Shown here in pieces: positions 10,414 through 22,129 of a stretch of DNA of 64,000 nucleotides; positions within the stretch are counted from its first letter, which is position 1, and each line of letters opens with the position of its first letter. Under the pieces are notes generated by a model that searched no databases, was not told the DNA's origin, and was given only the letters and a program-made list of their open reading frames with translations. Source of the stretch: Flaccisagitta enflata (Eukaryota > Chaetognatha > Sagittoidea > Aphragmophora); contig OZ231127.1 of assembly GCA_965153355.1 (NCBI GenBank), positions 15,314,001 to 15,378,000 on the forward strand, in the 5' to 3' direction. The translations under genes and the position numbers were made by a program.

Positions 10414-11209
10414 ATGCATCAAAGAGCACGCTATCTGGACAGACTTTTTGTTCCTGGAACTTGCAGTGTTGTATTTGACCAAGAATCAGAGCGATCAAGA
10501 TCTGGCTAGCCTTTTCTACTCCAGATAGTGATTCCCAGGTCCAGCATCAAGATATGGGGCCGGATTTGGGGTCCCTTTTGAGAAACGACATACCAGCCTG
10601 GATTTGAGAAAATGAAGGGGAAAAAAAATAGAGCCGGATACACGGAAGAGGGAATCAGCTTTTCAGGCCAGGCATAATGATTGATAACTTTTACCGAACA
10701 GGGTGTTTCATTTGGGCGCTTCGCATAGCAAAAAAATTGATTTTCTTCTCGTCCCGTTAACTCAAAACGGAGTGAAAAAAAATATGAAGATGATCGTTTT
10801 CTTTTTCTTAAAATTCCTTCATCTTCCGTTTTTGTTTTGGCCTTAAAGTGTCTTCAGATTTCCCAGAATTCAGCAAAATCCTGTGTAGTCTTGTTACAAA
10901 AGGAACAATTGTTAGTTTTAGAAAATCACGATTTTTGTAAAAATGAATTAAAATATCAGAGCATAAGTTATGAAAGAGCTTGTGATAAGGTAGATTAACA
11001 ATTCTTTAAAGAGCAGAAATTTGTAAAAGCTAATACAAAGAAGGATACATGATTAACCTGGGACAGAAGGGTAATTTACCTGAGAATCAACAGCGACAAG
11101 CATTGGTGTAAAAGTTTCATTTGTGAAGCCAAGAAATGTCAGTTAGGGCTCAGAAGGCCCTCTTTAGAGGTCTTACATATTTTCAATATTTCTATACTTG
11201 TCATATCTT

Positions 11210-11760
11210 GGTGACTCTGACAACGGTGATGATGACGACAATGGTGACGACAATGATGATGACGACGGCGACGACGACAATGACGACGACTATGATCGTA
11301 ACCAACAAAATCGGCGTCGGCATCGGCATCGGCAGAGGTTGTCGACAAGGCTTTTAGTTTTTCTAATGCTAGAGCCAAAAAATGTCAGCTAAAGCTCACA
11401 AGGCCCTCATCCATATATCTTAGTGTATAGCCGACGCCAACGCCGATGCCGACGCTGCAGGGTATAGGAGCCCCTTGGGGTCCCTCCACGGGCTATGAAA
11501 GGGGCCAAAATGGCTGTTGGCATCGGCGTCGGCGTCGGCATGAGCGAATGCCATTTGAAAAAAAAATGGATGAATTGGTCAAAATCGGCGTCGGTATCGG
11601 CGTCGGCGTCCTCAAGATCGATTATCTTAAAAATGAAAATAAAAACATCTCAAAATCGGCGTCGGTGTCGGCGACGGCGGCAAATTTGTCACTCAAAACA
11701 TTGTTTTTAACAAAAAAAAAAGTCTAAATCGGCGTTGGCGTCGGCGTCGGCAGCAGAACT
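11210..11760. repeat. Hexamer and trinucleotide repeats (GGCGTC, GACGAC, ATCGGC)
   Basis: Blocks of GGCGTCGGC recur after AAAATC several times, and GACGACGATGAC-like runs occupy 11215-11290. They expand the interior of the MULE-like element. Frames reading poly-Asp or Arg-rich peptides are microsatellite translations. Confidence 0.8.
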
Positions 11761-11884
11761 GGAAAAGGAAACTAGTCACAGAAATGAATAAAAAATAAAA
11801 TAAAAAATAAAATAGAATAAAAAGAAAAGGAATTGTAGATGTTTCATCAGCGGTAGAATTAGCAGGAGAATAAACGGATTGGCC

Positions 11885-11980
11885 AGAAATTAACCTGAGA
11901 GTAACCTGAGTGTAACCTGGAAGTAACCTGGAAGTAACCTGGAAGTAACCTGAGCGTAACCTGAGAGTAACCTGAGGAAT
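11885..11980. repeat. GTAACCTGGAA / GTAACCTGAGA short tandem repeat
   Basis: About eight 11-bp units containing GTAACCTG lie inside the MULE-like element. A related AACCTGGGACAG word occurs near 11055. Confidence 0.7.
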
Positions 11981-12375
11981 AACCATTGAATTCTGCCTAT
12001 TTTTGTCCCAGGTTATTACTATGTCCAAAGAAGATCATCATATTTTTAAATCCTACTGTAATATACAAATTAGGCTCTCAAAAACAATTTTCTAAAAAAC
12101 GGAAAATAAACGATTTTTGATAAAAGAAAAATAGTAAGGGTCCTAAAATTGGCCACTCCATATTAGATAAAGAGGATGAAAAGAAATAAGCAACTTTTGC
12201 TACGTGAAGCACCCAAGTGTTTCATCCTAGAAATTAAGTTTCCATCTATGTCAGCTCCTTGATAAATTACTGAAAAAAAAATGTTTTGGTCTCTTTTGGT
12301 GTCCATTAATATTTTGGTGGTGTCCGTTAATATCATTCCGACGCGAGTTTGGTTTGAAGCGGGTGGGTGCGGTTG

Positions 12376-12414
12376 TCGCCGTCGTCGTTGTCGTCGTCGT
12401 CGTCGTTGTTGTTT

Positions 12415-12500
<86 letters not shown>

Positions 12501-12560
12501 ATTTTTGTTTTGTTGTTTTTGTTGTTGTTGTTGTTATTGTTGTGGTCGTTGTCGTTTCAA
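12376..12560. repeat. (GTC)n / (TTG)n microsatellite
   Basis: GTC repeats pass into about 90 bp of pure TTG repeat and then imperfect TTG to 12560. It follows an ATCATTCCGACGCGAG word also seen at 15800. With the CAA tract at 12749-12836 it forms a complementary pair about 250 bp apart. Confidence 0.9.
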
Positions 12561-12746
12561 TTTTGAACAATCTTGATAGGGCATCGATGAGTCCTGTTTC
12601 TCTGCGACTTTCTTAGCTGCGTGTATCAAATTCTAAATGTCTAAAATGTCCAAACGTGTGTGGAACTTGGAGTTGGACGGTCGAGGGACAGATTGACAGA
12701 TTGTTGTTGACGCTTGCCGGGGAGTCTTTCTGGATAAGACTCCCCG

Positions 12747-12748
<2 letters not shown>

Positions 12749-12835
<87 letters not shown>

Positions 12836-12836
12836 C
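12749..12836. repeat. (CAA)n microsatellite
   Basis: About 88 bp of near-perfect CAA repeat, complementary to the TTG tract just upstream; within intron 1. The polyglutamine frame is an artefact. Confidence 0.9.
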
Positions 12837-13158
12837 GGAAAGACGCAAACCGCATTTGATTCAGTACATGACATCACTTGAGAGGTATGTTTTTGCTCAG
12901 GCGTAACCGAAATACAGACTGACAGATTGACGGACAGAAGGACCCTCTTTAAACGATGCGAGGACGTATCTTGAGAAAGGTAAATTTCTAGTTCCTTATC
13001 CAATTTGCTTTTTAATTGGAGGGGGGGGAGGGGAAGGTCACTAGAGGAGGGCTATCTAGGTCCTATCCAAGTTTTGCTTTCCAACCACCCCAATCGGGCC
13101 GACCCGGCCCAAAAGTGAAACACATACACACACAACTTCAGTATTTCCTTTTGTGCAG

Positions 13159-13311
13159 GTTGAGCACGTTCTGGTTTCACTCAGACTAGCCAACGTCATA
13201 CAACGGAAGGCGATGATGAACAAAGTAGTTACCTTAACCATACCTGAATGCGTCCCTGACGTGTTCACGGGGAGCAAATTTCTGAAAATTAGTTACGCAG
13301 TCAGAATGACG
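13159..13311 (+). CDS. Arrestin-domain RING protein, exon b (middle of arrestin C domain)
   Basis: The exon has a CCTTTTGTGCAG acceptor and a GTAAGT donor and is exactly 51 codons in phase 0 at both ends, so it joins in frame to exons a and c. The peptide includes VEHVLVSLRLANVIQRK and then TLTIPECVPDVFTGSKFLK with ISYAVRM. The hydrophobic-Ile-Pro stretch followed by a serine/glycine turn and a final beta strand is the pattern of the second half of the alpha-arrestin C domain. On its own it would be hard to identify; the clean splice phases and the flanking exons make the case. Confidence 0.75.
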
Positions 13312-13399
13312 GTAAGTTGAACAGTTACAAACGAAAAATCGCCTGTAACAAAGTCTTTGCCGAGTGACGTGTAACGAATTGTGTTCATGAAAAGAAAGA

Positions 13400-13404
13400 C
13401 AATC

Positions 13405-13435
<31 letters not shown>

Positions 13436-13775
13436 AAGAAAGGAGGAATGAAAAGAGGAAAGAGAGGAAAGAGCGGAAGGAGAGAATGAGTGAAAAAGAA
13501 AGAATGGGTAAAGAAGAAAGAATGAGTAAAGAAGAAAGAAAGAAAGAAAGAAATAAAGGAGTGAAAGAAAGAAACAAAGGAGTGAAAGAAAGAAACAAAG
13601 GAGTGAAAGAAAGAAACAAAGGAATGAAAGAAAGAAACAAAGTAGTGAAAGAAAGAAACAAAGGAGTGAAAGAAAGAAACAAAGGAGTGAAAGAAAGAAA
13701 CAAAGGAGTGAAAGAAGGAAAGAAAAAAGAAAGGAGGACGGCAGAAAAGAAAGGAAGAAAGAAGGAAAGAAAGTG
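13400..13775. repeat. GAAA-rich minisatellite with a 21-bp unit in intron 2
   Basis: A CAGA run (13403-13434) is followed by GAAAG-rich DNA and about eight copies of a 21-bp unit containing GAAACAAAGGAGTGAAAGAA (about 13550-13720). It fills most of the 593-bp intron between exons b and c. The long basic frames across it are repeat translations. Confidence 0.85.
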
Positions 13776-13904
13776 AGAGAAAAGGATAGAAGCAGGAAAA
13801 TATTTTTCAACGATGTGCTTTATTTGTGCAATTGTGCCAGCAGTAGAAGAACTCTTCCGCCGTCAATCACCCAACCTTTCTTCCATCCCTCAACTCACTC
13901 TCAG

Positions 13905-14501
13905 ATGCGACCCAAGAGTGGTCATATTTTCAGCTTATCTGCGCCGATTCGTATCGGAAGTCGTCGTTTCCCGTTAGAGCTACTTCCGCGCCCAGCTTCA
14001 TCCATTTCCACCGCGGCACCAACTTATTCATCAGCAACGGCGGCTGCAGGCGCCGCCGGAGATGCGTCTCTGGGTTTGCCTGGAAACGTGACGCAGGCGC
14101 TGATTAGTGGTGACTTCGCCCGGCACGACTCCTACGGTGCCGTGGGTGGCCACCCAGACACGGGAGATATTGGGAGTGGTGGCGATGTTCCATCTGCCCC
14201 TCCACAATTCTCTCCCAAGAAAAAAATCCTCGAAGATGATGCACCTCCTCCTTACAACCCCGAATACGCCTCCCCGTCGGTGCTGGTACCTACGGATGAT
14301 ATTGTGGACGGTGCCATCGCCGCAAGATCAGCCGATGTGACGTTGAGCGATACGATGCACGAATGTGGGATTTGCATGGTCAATACAAAAGACTGCGCCT
14401 TTGACTGCGGTCATTTGGCGTGCTCTGAATGCGCGGAACTGCTCACTGATTGTCATATTTGTAGACAACGAATAACGGGCAAAAGAAAAATCTTTCTTTG
14501 A
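13905..14501 (+). CDS. Arrestin-domain RING protein, last exon: arrestin end, PPxY, RING finger
   Basis: After a pyrimidine-rich CTCAACTCACTCTCAG acceptor, 198 codons run to TGA at 14499. The start completes the arrestin C domain: FSLSAPIRIGSRRFPLEL matches the final L-x3-P-I-x-I-G strand of alpha-arrestins. A Ser/Ala/Gly-rich linker follows. DAPPPYNPEY (about codons 110-119 of the exon) is a PPxY site, the NEDD4-family docking motif of ARRDC proteins. The C-terminus holds a C3HC4 RING, starting CGICMVN and running through CGHLACSEC to CHICRQRI; spacing is C-x2-C-x10-C-x-H-x2-C-x2-C-x6-C-x2-C. The RING resembles those at the ends of RGLG/copine-type E3 ligases. A RING on an arrestin adaptor would let it act as its own E3, which is inference. 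The ATG at the exon start is probably internal, not a start codon. Confidence 0.8.
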   Translation: MRPKSGHIFSLSAPIRIGSRRFPLELLPRPASSISTAAPTYSSATAAAGAAGDASLGLPGNVTQALISGDFARHDSYGAVGGHPDTGDIGSGGDVPSAPPQFSPKKKILEDDAPPPYNPEYASPSVLVPTDDIVDGAIAARSADVTLSDTMHECGICMVNTKDCAFDCGHLACSECAELLTDCHICRQRITGKRKIFL

Positions 14502-14599
14502 TTTGACCGACGGACAGAGCATCTTAAAGCGTGGCGTTGGCGCACCAAAAAAACATGACTTACGTCTGCGACCTTTGTTTTCACAAAACAAATTTATTG

Positions 14600-15168
14600 T
14601 TACATAGAATATAAGGGCAATATGTGGTCAGCGATACCCGTTGCCCTGCTTTGCATGATTGTGAATTTGTGTGAGGGGAAGCAGGGCAGCGGCCCCGAAG
14701 GGGACGAAGTCCTGTAGAACACAGGGGGACTTTCGTTCGTCCTGCCTGACAACATTGATGAGATGAAGGCTCTCCCAAGGATTAAATGGCCATCAGGTCT
14801 GGTTTGAAGCCTGACAGCGCTACTTTGAGGCCTGAGAGGGCTAATTTGAGGCCTGAGAGGGCTTTTTTGAGGCCTGAGAGGCCAGGATTTGAGACCTGAC
14901 AGACCAGATTTGAGACCTGAGAGACCAGATTTGAGGCCTGAGGGGCCAGATTTGAGGCCTGAGAGGCCGAATTTGAGGCCTGAGAGGCCGGATTTGAGGC
15001 CTGAGGCCAGATTTGAGGCCTGAGAGGCCAGATTTTAGACCTGAGAGGCTGGATGTGGGGTCTGAGGGGCCTGATGGGGGGGACGAATGGACGGACGAAC
15101 GGACGGACGAACGAAAGTCCTCCTGTGTTCTACAGGACTTAATCCCCTTCAGGGCCGCTGCCCAAAAA
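14600..15168. mobile_element. Minisatellite-bearing TIR element A (alpha type)
   Basis: The left end has GTGGTCAGCGATACCCG, then GGGCAGCGGCCCCGAAGG and GTCCTGTAGAACACAGG. The right end is the inverse: CCTGTGTTCTACAGGAC, then CCCTTCAGGGCCGCTGCCC. Between them (about 14795-15075) is a tandem array of about 21-30 bp around GGCCTGAGAGGCCAGATTTG. It lies about 100 bp past the stop codon of the arrestin-RING gene, perhaps in its 3' UTR. It is one of many copies in the window; no open frame looks real. Confidence 0.8.
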
Positions 15169-16697
15169 AGGCTTGAATGACTATGAAGGAATGAAAGACG
15201 ACGGTAGTTATTTTGCAAGATCGACTAAAATACATATTTTTCTGCAACTCTGAGCATTACTGTCCCTGCCATTACTGTCCCTGCCCCCACTTATCTGGCC
15301 TTTTGTTCTTCAACTCTACTTCCTTTTCATTATGAACAACAACAACACGGCCGGGTGCAAATCACCGTAGTTGCCGTAGTAATTGGACAGGGGAAATGAT
15401 GCTTTAACCGCCCAAAGTCAGTTTGACCACCAGAGGGACTGACAAACTGACAGACGGACTAATGGACTAACCAACAGATGGCGGCATATCCATTTGAGTG
15501 CATGCGGCAAACAGAAATATCCTTTATTTATCAAATTATCAGGGACATGATATGCTAGTTGGTAAGTTTTTATGAAGAAGAAATTTATTAGTTTTTCCAA
15601 TGGCTTTATACTCAATAGGCTGGGTCCACCATAACGATTTCAGAAAAAATCTTGCATCAAGCACTTTCCATATTCCACTGATATAATTGGAGTCACATCT
15701 ACTCGCAAAATCGATTCTAACAAGATTTCGGCAGAACGTCATTGTAATATGTATAGTGAATTTTGAGTAAAAACTGCCTCTTTTTGTCCGCGACGGAATA
15801 TCATTCCGACGCGGACTATAAGTCAAGGCGGGTGGGTGTCGTCGTCGTCGTCGTCGTCGTCGTCGTTGTTGTCGTCAGGGATTTTAAAAAATGGATAACT
15901 TTTTAATGCTTTGATCGATTTGGTTGATATTTGGTGGGAAGTTGTGCTAGGGTAGGGTGCTTTACATCCTATCCGATTTTTGCGATCCGACCAACCCAAC
16001 TGGCCCAACCAGCCTACCAGCCTAAAAGTGAAAAACGTGCATAACTTTGGCATTTTTCAACCGATTTGGTTGAAATTTGGTATGGAGTCTCTAAATGGAA
16101 GGACTCAACATGTGTATGTGATTTATATGCATTTGAGCATGCTAACCGGCCAAACCGACCTACCACCCAACCAGCCAACCGGCCTAAAAGTGAAAAACTT
16201 GCATAACTTTGGCATTTTTCAACTAATTTGGTTGAAACTTGGTATGGGGTCTCTAAATGGAAGAACTCAACATATGCGCACTATTTATCCTGTCAAACCA
16301 GCCTACCACCCAACCAGCCTACCGGCCTAAAAGTGAAAAACGTGCATAACTTTGGCATTTTTCAACCGATTTGGTTGAAATTTGGTATAGAGTCTCTAAA
16401 TGGAAGGACTCAACATGTGTATGTGATTTATATGCATTTGAGCATGCTAACTGGCCAAACCGACCTACCACCCAACCAGCCAACCGGCCCAAAAGTGAAA
16501 AACTTGCTTAACTTTGTCATTTTTCAACTAATTTGGTTGAAACTTGGTATGGGGTCTCTAAATGGAAGAACTCAACATATGCGCACTATTTATCCTGTCA
16601 AACCAGCCTACCACCCAACCAGCCTACCAACCAAAAAGTGATAAATGTGCATATCTTTGGCGTTTTTCATCCAATTTGGTTGAAATTTAGTATGGAG

Positions 16698-19600
16698 TAG
16701 ATAGTATGTTTATCCCTTCACGGGTGCGGGCTACCTGTACCTGGACAGAATTTACTATTTCTATGTTTTTATAACGTAAAACAAAACAGTGGCAAACTTT
16801 TTGACCAATTTTGGATACCGCGAGTTCTATTTATTCATCACCACTACAAGGTGGTTGTGGTGAAAATGTTGAAATTTGGTCACTTCAAGCTCAAAATTGG
16901 GCCACTTTGGTTTTGAAATTTGACCCAAAATCTGTGAGATTATGAAACTAGAGCTCAAGAGCTAACCAGTGGTGCAATCCGCATGTTGCTATCGTTTTTT
17001 GTTAAGATTTGAGAGCTTTTCAAAGATGGAAGGGTATGAGGGTTTTTTAACCAGATGAATTTGGTGGTCAATTTTGACATTTTTCACAATTTTTGATATA
17101 TCTCCGCTTTGGATGGACAAATTTGGATGAAATTGGTGACCAAATTGAAGAGTTTTTGATGCTCTAACTGAATCTGGTAAAATTTTTGATCGATATGACC
17201 CTCAAAATTTTTGGGAGACTCTAGAAGCAGGTGCTAAAAAGTGAATTTTTTCGCCATTTTGGCTACTTTGGTCAAATAATTTGGGCACTTCCGAGATAGA
17301 AAATGACAAAAAATCAGTGGGCAAATTAAACTACTGTTCAAGATCTAACCAATGGTGCAATCGGCATGTCAATAGGTTAAAGCATATAGATTTGGCAAAG
17401 CTTCAAAGATCAGTGGGTATGATAAAATGACATTTTTTGGTAATTTTGGTCATTTTGGGCTCAAAATCGGACCACTTCCATTTATAAATTTGACCCAAAA
17501 TCTGTGAGATTATGAAACTAGAGATCAAGAGCTAACCAGTGGTGCAATCCGCATGTTGCTATTGTTTTTTGTTAAGATTTGAGAGTTTTTCAAAGATGGA
17601 AGGGTAGGAGGGTTTTATTACCAGATGAATTTGGTGGTCAATTTTGACATTTTTTACAATTTTTTATACATCTCCACTTTGGATGGACAAATTTGGATGA
17701 AATTGGTGACCAAATTGAAGAGTTTTTGATGCTCTAACTGAATCTGGTAAAATTTTTGATCGATATGACCCTCAAAATTTTTGGGAGACTCTAGAAGCAG
17801 GTGCTAAAAAGTGATTTTTTTCACCCTTTTGACTACTTTGGTCAAATGATTTGGGCACTTCTAAGATAGAAAATGACAAAAAAATCAGTGGGCTAATTAA
17901 ACTACTGTTCAAGATCTAACCAATGGTGCAATCGGCATGTCAATAGGTTAAAGCATATAGATTTGGCAAAGCTTCAAAGATCAGTGGGTATGATAAAATG
18001 ACATTTTTTGTTTTTTTTGGCTATTATGGGCCAACTGATATAATGGGTTATAATGTCTTGCGCACGCGACTAAAAATCAATTGAAGAACACAGCATTATA
18101 AGATAATTTTTTGCTGCTTTCTATTGCTTTATTTCTTTTAAAAAATGCCCACTGATTTTTTGTCATTTTCTATCTCAGAGGTGCCCAAATTATTTGACCA
18201 AAGTAGCCAAAAGGGTGAAAAAATTCACTTTTTGGGCAGCGGCCCCGAAGGGACCGATGACCTATGATTCCACAAAGGGCAAATTTTCCGGTTTCCGTCC
18301 TTCCGTCCATTCGTCTGTCCCCCCACCATGCCTAGAACATGGCCTCCTGGGCCTTAAACTAAGCCTTTCAGACCCCAAATCAGGCCTATCAGATCCCAAA
18401 TCACGCTTTGTAGACCTCAATTTAGGCCTCTCAGAACCTCAATCAGGCCTTTCAGACTCCAAATCAGGCATAAGCCGACCCTAAATCAGGCCTTTTGGAC
18501 CCCTGATCAGGCCTTCCAGACCTCAAATCAGGCCTTCCTAGCCCATAATCAGACCTTGAGCTCTAAATTAGACCCAAATTCAGGCCTCTGAACCCCAACA
18601 CCAGCTTCTTAAACCTCTCAGATTAGGCATCTAAGACCTCTAATCAGGCAGCTCAGACCTCAACTCAGGCTACTTGGACCCAAAATCAGGTATTAAAGAC
18701 CCTGCAATTGTCCAGCATGGAATTATAGGTTATTGGCCCCGCGGGGGCCGCTGCCTCACTTATCATCTCATGCCAACATAAACCAACAAAGGGGCATCGG
18801 GTACCGCTGACCATGTAACGCTTTTGCGACTATTAGCACCTGCTTCTAGTGGCTCCCAAAAATTTTGAGGGTCATATCGATCAAAAATTTTACCAGATTC
18901 AGTTAGAGCATCAAAAACTCTTCAATTTGGTCACCAATTTCATCCAAATTCGTCCATCCAAAGTGGAGATATATCAAAAATTGTAAAAAATGTCAAAATT
19001 GACCACCAAATTCATCTGGTAATAAAACCCTCCTACCCTTCCATCTTTGAAAAACTCTCAAATCTTAACAAAAAACGATAGCAACATGCGGATTGCACCA
19101 CTGGTTAGCTCTTGAGCTCTAGTTTCATAATCTCACAGATTTTGGGTCAAATTTATAAATGGAAGTGGTCCGATTTTGAGCCCAAAATGACCAAAATTAC
19201 CAAAAAATGTCATTTTATCATACCCACAGATCTTTGAAGCTTTGCCAAATCTATATGCTTTAACCTATTGACATGCTGATTGCACCATTGGTTAGATCTT
19301 GAACAAAAGTTTAATTTGCCCACTGATTTTTTGTCATTTTCTATCCCGAAAGTGCCCAAATTATTTGACCAAAGTAGCCAAAATGGCGAAAAAATTCACT
19401 TTTTAGCACCTGCTTCTAGAGTCTCCCAAAAATTTTGAGGGTCATATCGATCAAAAATTTTACCAGATTCAGTTAGAGCATCAAAAACTCTTCAATTTGG
19501 TCACCAATTTCATCCAAATTTGTCCATCCAAAGCGGAGATATATCAAAAATTGTGAAAAATGTCAAAATTGACCACCAAATTCATATGGTTAAAAAACCC

Positions 19601-19942
19601 TCATACCCTTCCATCTTTGAAAAGCTCTCAAATCTTAACAAAAAACGATAGCAACATGCGGATTGCACCACTGGTTAGCTTTTGAGCTTTAGTTTCATAA
19701 TCTCACAGATTTTGGGTCAAATTTATAAAGGGAAGTGGCCCGATTTTGAGCCCAAAGTGACCAAATTTCAACATTTTCACCACAACCACCTTGGAGTGGT
19801 GATAAATAAATGGAACTCGCGGTATCCAAAATTGGTCAAAAAGTTTGCCACTGTTTTGTTTTACGTTATAAAAACATAAAAATAGTAAATTCCGTCCAGG
19901 TTCAGGTAGCCCGCACCCGTGAAGGGGTAAACATACCATCTA
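16698..19942. mobile_element. 3.2-kb palindromic foldback element with 8-bp target duplication
   Basis: The TIR begins TAGATAGTATGTTTATCCC at 16698 and is mirrored at 19942. The perfect 8-bp direct repeat GTATGGAG lies at 16690-16697 and 19943-19950. Each arm is about 1.2-1.3 kb and holds a direct repeat with a 570-bp period (for example TGACCCAAAATCTGTGAG at 16921 and 17491). The loop is near 18000-18140. No protein is encoded. An 8-bp duplication suits hAT-type transposition. A minisatellite element is inserted in the right arm near the loop. Confidence 0.85.
18234..18832. mobile_element. Minisatellite-bearing TIR element B (beta type), inside a foldback arm
   Basis: It starts GGGCAGCGGCCCCGAAGGG with a GATGACCTATGATT word and ends GGGTACCGCTGACCATG...GCTTTTGCGACTA. 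The host sequence without it is preserved at 19400 (CACTTTTTAGCACC), so the boundaries are exact to 1-2 bases and the duplication is TT or T. The interior (about 18340-18700) is an array of about 20 bp around AGGCCTTTCAGACCCCAAAT. Confidence 0.85.
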
Positions 19943-20379
19943 GTATGGAGTCTCTAAATGGAAGGACTCAACACATGTATGTGATTTATTTATGTTTGAG
20001 CATGCTAACCGGCCAAACCAACCTACCACCCAACCAGCTTACTGGCCTAAAAGTAAAAACTTACATAAATTTGACATTTTTCAACCAAATTGGTTGAAAC
20101 ATGGTATGGAGTCTCTAAATGGAAGAACTCAACATACGCACACTATTTATCTAAACCAGCCTACCACCCAACCACCCTACTAGCCTAAAAGTGAAAAACG
20201 TGCATAACTTTGTCATTTTTCAACGGATTTGCATGAAACTTTGTATGGCGGCTCTAAATGTAAAGACTTATAGTTTTGGCGAACTTACAGGGTTAGCGAT
20301 CTTTTGGTCATAGCGATCTTACGGAATTGGTGATCTTTAACCCCCTTCCGTCGCGGACCCAGATACTGTTCAGATTTTT

Positions 20380-20587
20380 TTTCTTTTTCTTTATATTTGT
20401 TTTCTATAAGCTCGGCCACTTTGAATTGGCATATATGAGTGTATGCATATATGTGTTTGAAAGTGTGCGAGCGTGTGCATATGCGTGTGCGTGCGTGTGC
20501 CTGTGCGTGCGTGTGCGTATGAAATTCCTGTTCTGTGTTGGCCTTATACAAATAACTAATTGATCAAGGCGATGGTCAAACTGCGCT

Positions 20588-20636
<49 letters not shown>

Positions 20637-20660
20637 CGTGCGTGTGTGCGTGCGTGCGTG

Positions 20661-20694
<34 letters not shown>

Positions 20695-20950
20695 AGTGTG
20701 TGTGTGTGCGTGCGTGCTTGCTGGTTATTCGCTACATTGGCGATGTGTCAGAACCAGGGTCTTTTGCATTGGCATTGGGCTAAAAGTTGAAGGACCAGTC
20801 ACCAGTCTGCACTTTGAAGTACAAAACAAGCCAGATCGGGCCACAATACTTCCCGACTGTTTCACTGCGATTGTGTTTGACATATGTGGAGATAGACAGA
20901 TAAACAGAAAGACATAACATTGGAGCGACAAAACCGAAAAAGAAGCCTCC
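20380..20950. repeat. (GT)n microsatellite and flanking DNA without a gene
   Basis: GT/GCGT repeats occupy about 20455-20520 and 20590-20712. I see no gene in the flanks. Frames of alternating Cys-Val are repeat translations. Confidence 0.8.
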
Positions 20951-21224
20951 CATAGTATGTGTATCGATTTTTTGATCTCGCTGTGGCTAAGAAATGCAAT
21001 ATTCAGGAGGGGATAACAGACAGACAGACAGATGGACTAACCCTCGTTTTGAGATGTGGGAGAGGGATCTAAAAATCAACTGTCCAATCTTATTCCGGAT
21101 TCAGTTTTGATGGTGCTAGATATGAGGACATTGTAGTCATGTGCTTCATAACTGCACCACGCCATGTTGGTCCGTTGTTTGACTGGTTGGTCCACTTTAA
21201 TGTAGCGGCTCTAGCTTTCATTAG

Positions 21225-21720
21225 TGAGGAAATTTCTCCTTCTACGTCCCCCCCCCAGGACTCGAGACCCAAATCCCAGTATTGAGGCCCAAATTTCACC
21301 CTCGAGAATAATATCCCAGCCTCAAGGCCCAAGTCCCTGCCTCAAGGCTCAATTGCCAGCCTCAAGGCTCAATTCCCAGCCACAAGGCCCAATTCCCAGC
21401 CTCGAGACCCAAATCTTGGCCTTTAAGCCAAAATCCCAACCTCAAAGCCTAAATCCCAGCCTCGGAGCCTAAATCCCAATCTCAAGCATAAAATCTAACC
21501 CCGGGGGCCCAAATTCCGTCTCCATGGCCTCAATCTCAGCTCAAAGGCCCAATCGCAACCGCTAGAAGAAGGAGGAGGAGAACTTTCCTCATGTGTGGAA
21601 GCATAGGTCATCGAACCCCCTTCGGGGCCGCTGCCCTGCTTCCCCCCCTCAATTTCAATCACAACCTACTTTGGCAGAGCACGGGTACCGCTGACCATCT
21701 GACGCTTTTGCGACTATTTA
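21225..21720. mobile_element. Minisatellite-bearing TIR element C (beta type)
   Basis: The left end keeps GAAATTTCTCCTTCTACG. The array (about 21260-21560) repeats AGCCTCAAGGCCCAATTCCC with about a 20-bp period. The right end is complete: GAAGCATAGGTCATCGA, CCCCTTCGGGGCCGCTGCCC and GGGTACCGCTGACCATC, ending TTTTGCGACTATT. The outer left part is missing. Confidence 0.75.
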
Positions 21721-21897
21721 CTTTTTTGGCTTGTTGAGCTATTTTAGCTCACTGCTCCTGCCCAAATGCTCAAGTGACCTTCTCTATAACTGCTTCTGAT
21801 TAATTGGGACATGGAACAGATTTATCTGCCTCCGTACAAATGAGGAAACCGACAGTTTGAATCAGTGCCCTTCGGGTTGGCAAAATTGACGCGATCA

Positions 21898-22078
21898 TCA
21901 ACAAAAACAACAATAAAACAATAACAACAACAATAACAACAAGGGCGGCTGCTGCAGCAGAAGCAGCAGAAGCAGAACGACAACAGTAACAGTATCAAAA
22001 TTACAAATCAAATCATTCTCCACAAAAGTTAACAACAATTTAACAACAACAACAACAACAACAACAACAACCACAACC

Positions 22079-22120
<42 letters not shown>

Positions 22121-22125
22121 TTAAC
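21898..22125. repeat. (CAA)n-rich region
   Basis: Interrupted ACA/CAA trinucleotide runs with a CAGCAGAAG block; no coding evidence. Confidence 0.85.
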
Positions 22126-22129
22126 AACA

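Larger units (their letters stand above)
10712..12216. mobile_element. MULE-like non-autonomous element with 9-bp target duplication
   Basis: The ends read TTGGGCGCTTCGCATAGCA (10712) and TGCTACGTGAAGCACCCAA (to 12216), an imperfect inverted pair. The perfect 9-bp direct repeat GTGTTTCAT flanks it (10703-10711 and 12217-12225), the duplication size of Mutator-like elements. The interior is non-coding and expanded by GGCGTC hexamers (11210-11760) and AGTAACCTG repeats (about 11890-11975). A relative in the opposite orientation lies at 38604-39315. Confidence 0.75.
15787..20358. mobile_element. Tandem-repeat array bounded by inverted GTCCGCGACGGAA
   Basis: GTCCGCGACGGAA (about 15787) is mirrored by TTCCGTCGCGGAC (about 20346-20358). 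Between them are GTC repeats (15837-15866) and about seven monomers of 145-160 bp with AAAGTGAAAAACGTGCATAA and GGTTGAAATTTGGTATGGAG (16025-16690 and 19943-20270). Monomers alternate, giving a dimer period near 305 bp. Frames reading PNQPTGLKVKN and the like are repeat translations. A 3.2-kb foldback element interrupts the array. Confidence 0.6.

Noticed and set aside
13293-13810. Basic Lys/Glu-rich and Phe/Leu/Ser-rich frames
   Set aside because: They translate GAAA-type minisatellite lying inside an intron of the arrestin-RING gene.
15980-16641. Pro/Asn-rich frames with repeated QPTGLKVKN
   Set aside because: They follow the 145-160-bp tandem repeats exactly; the repeat period explains the open frame.
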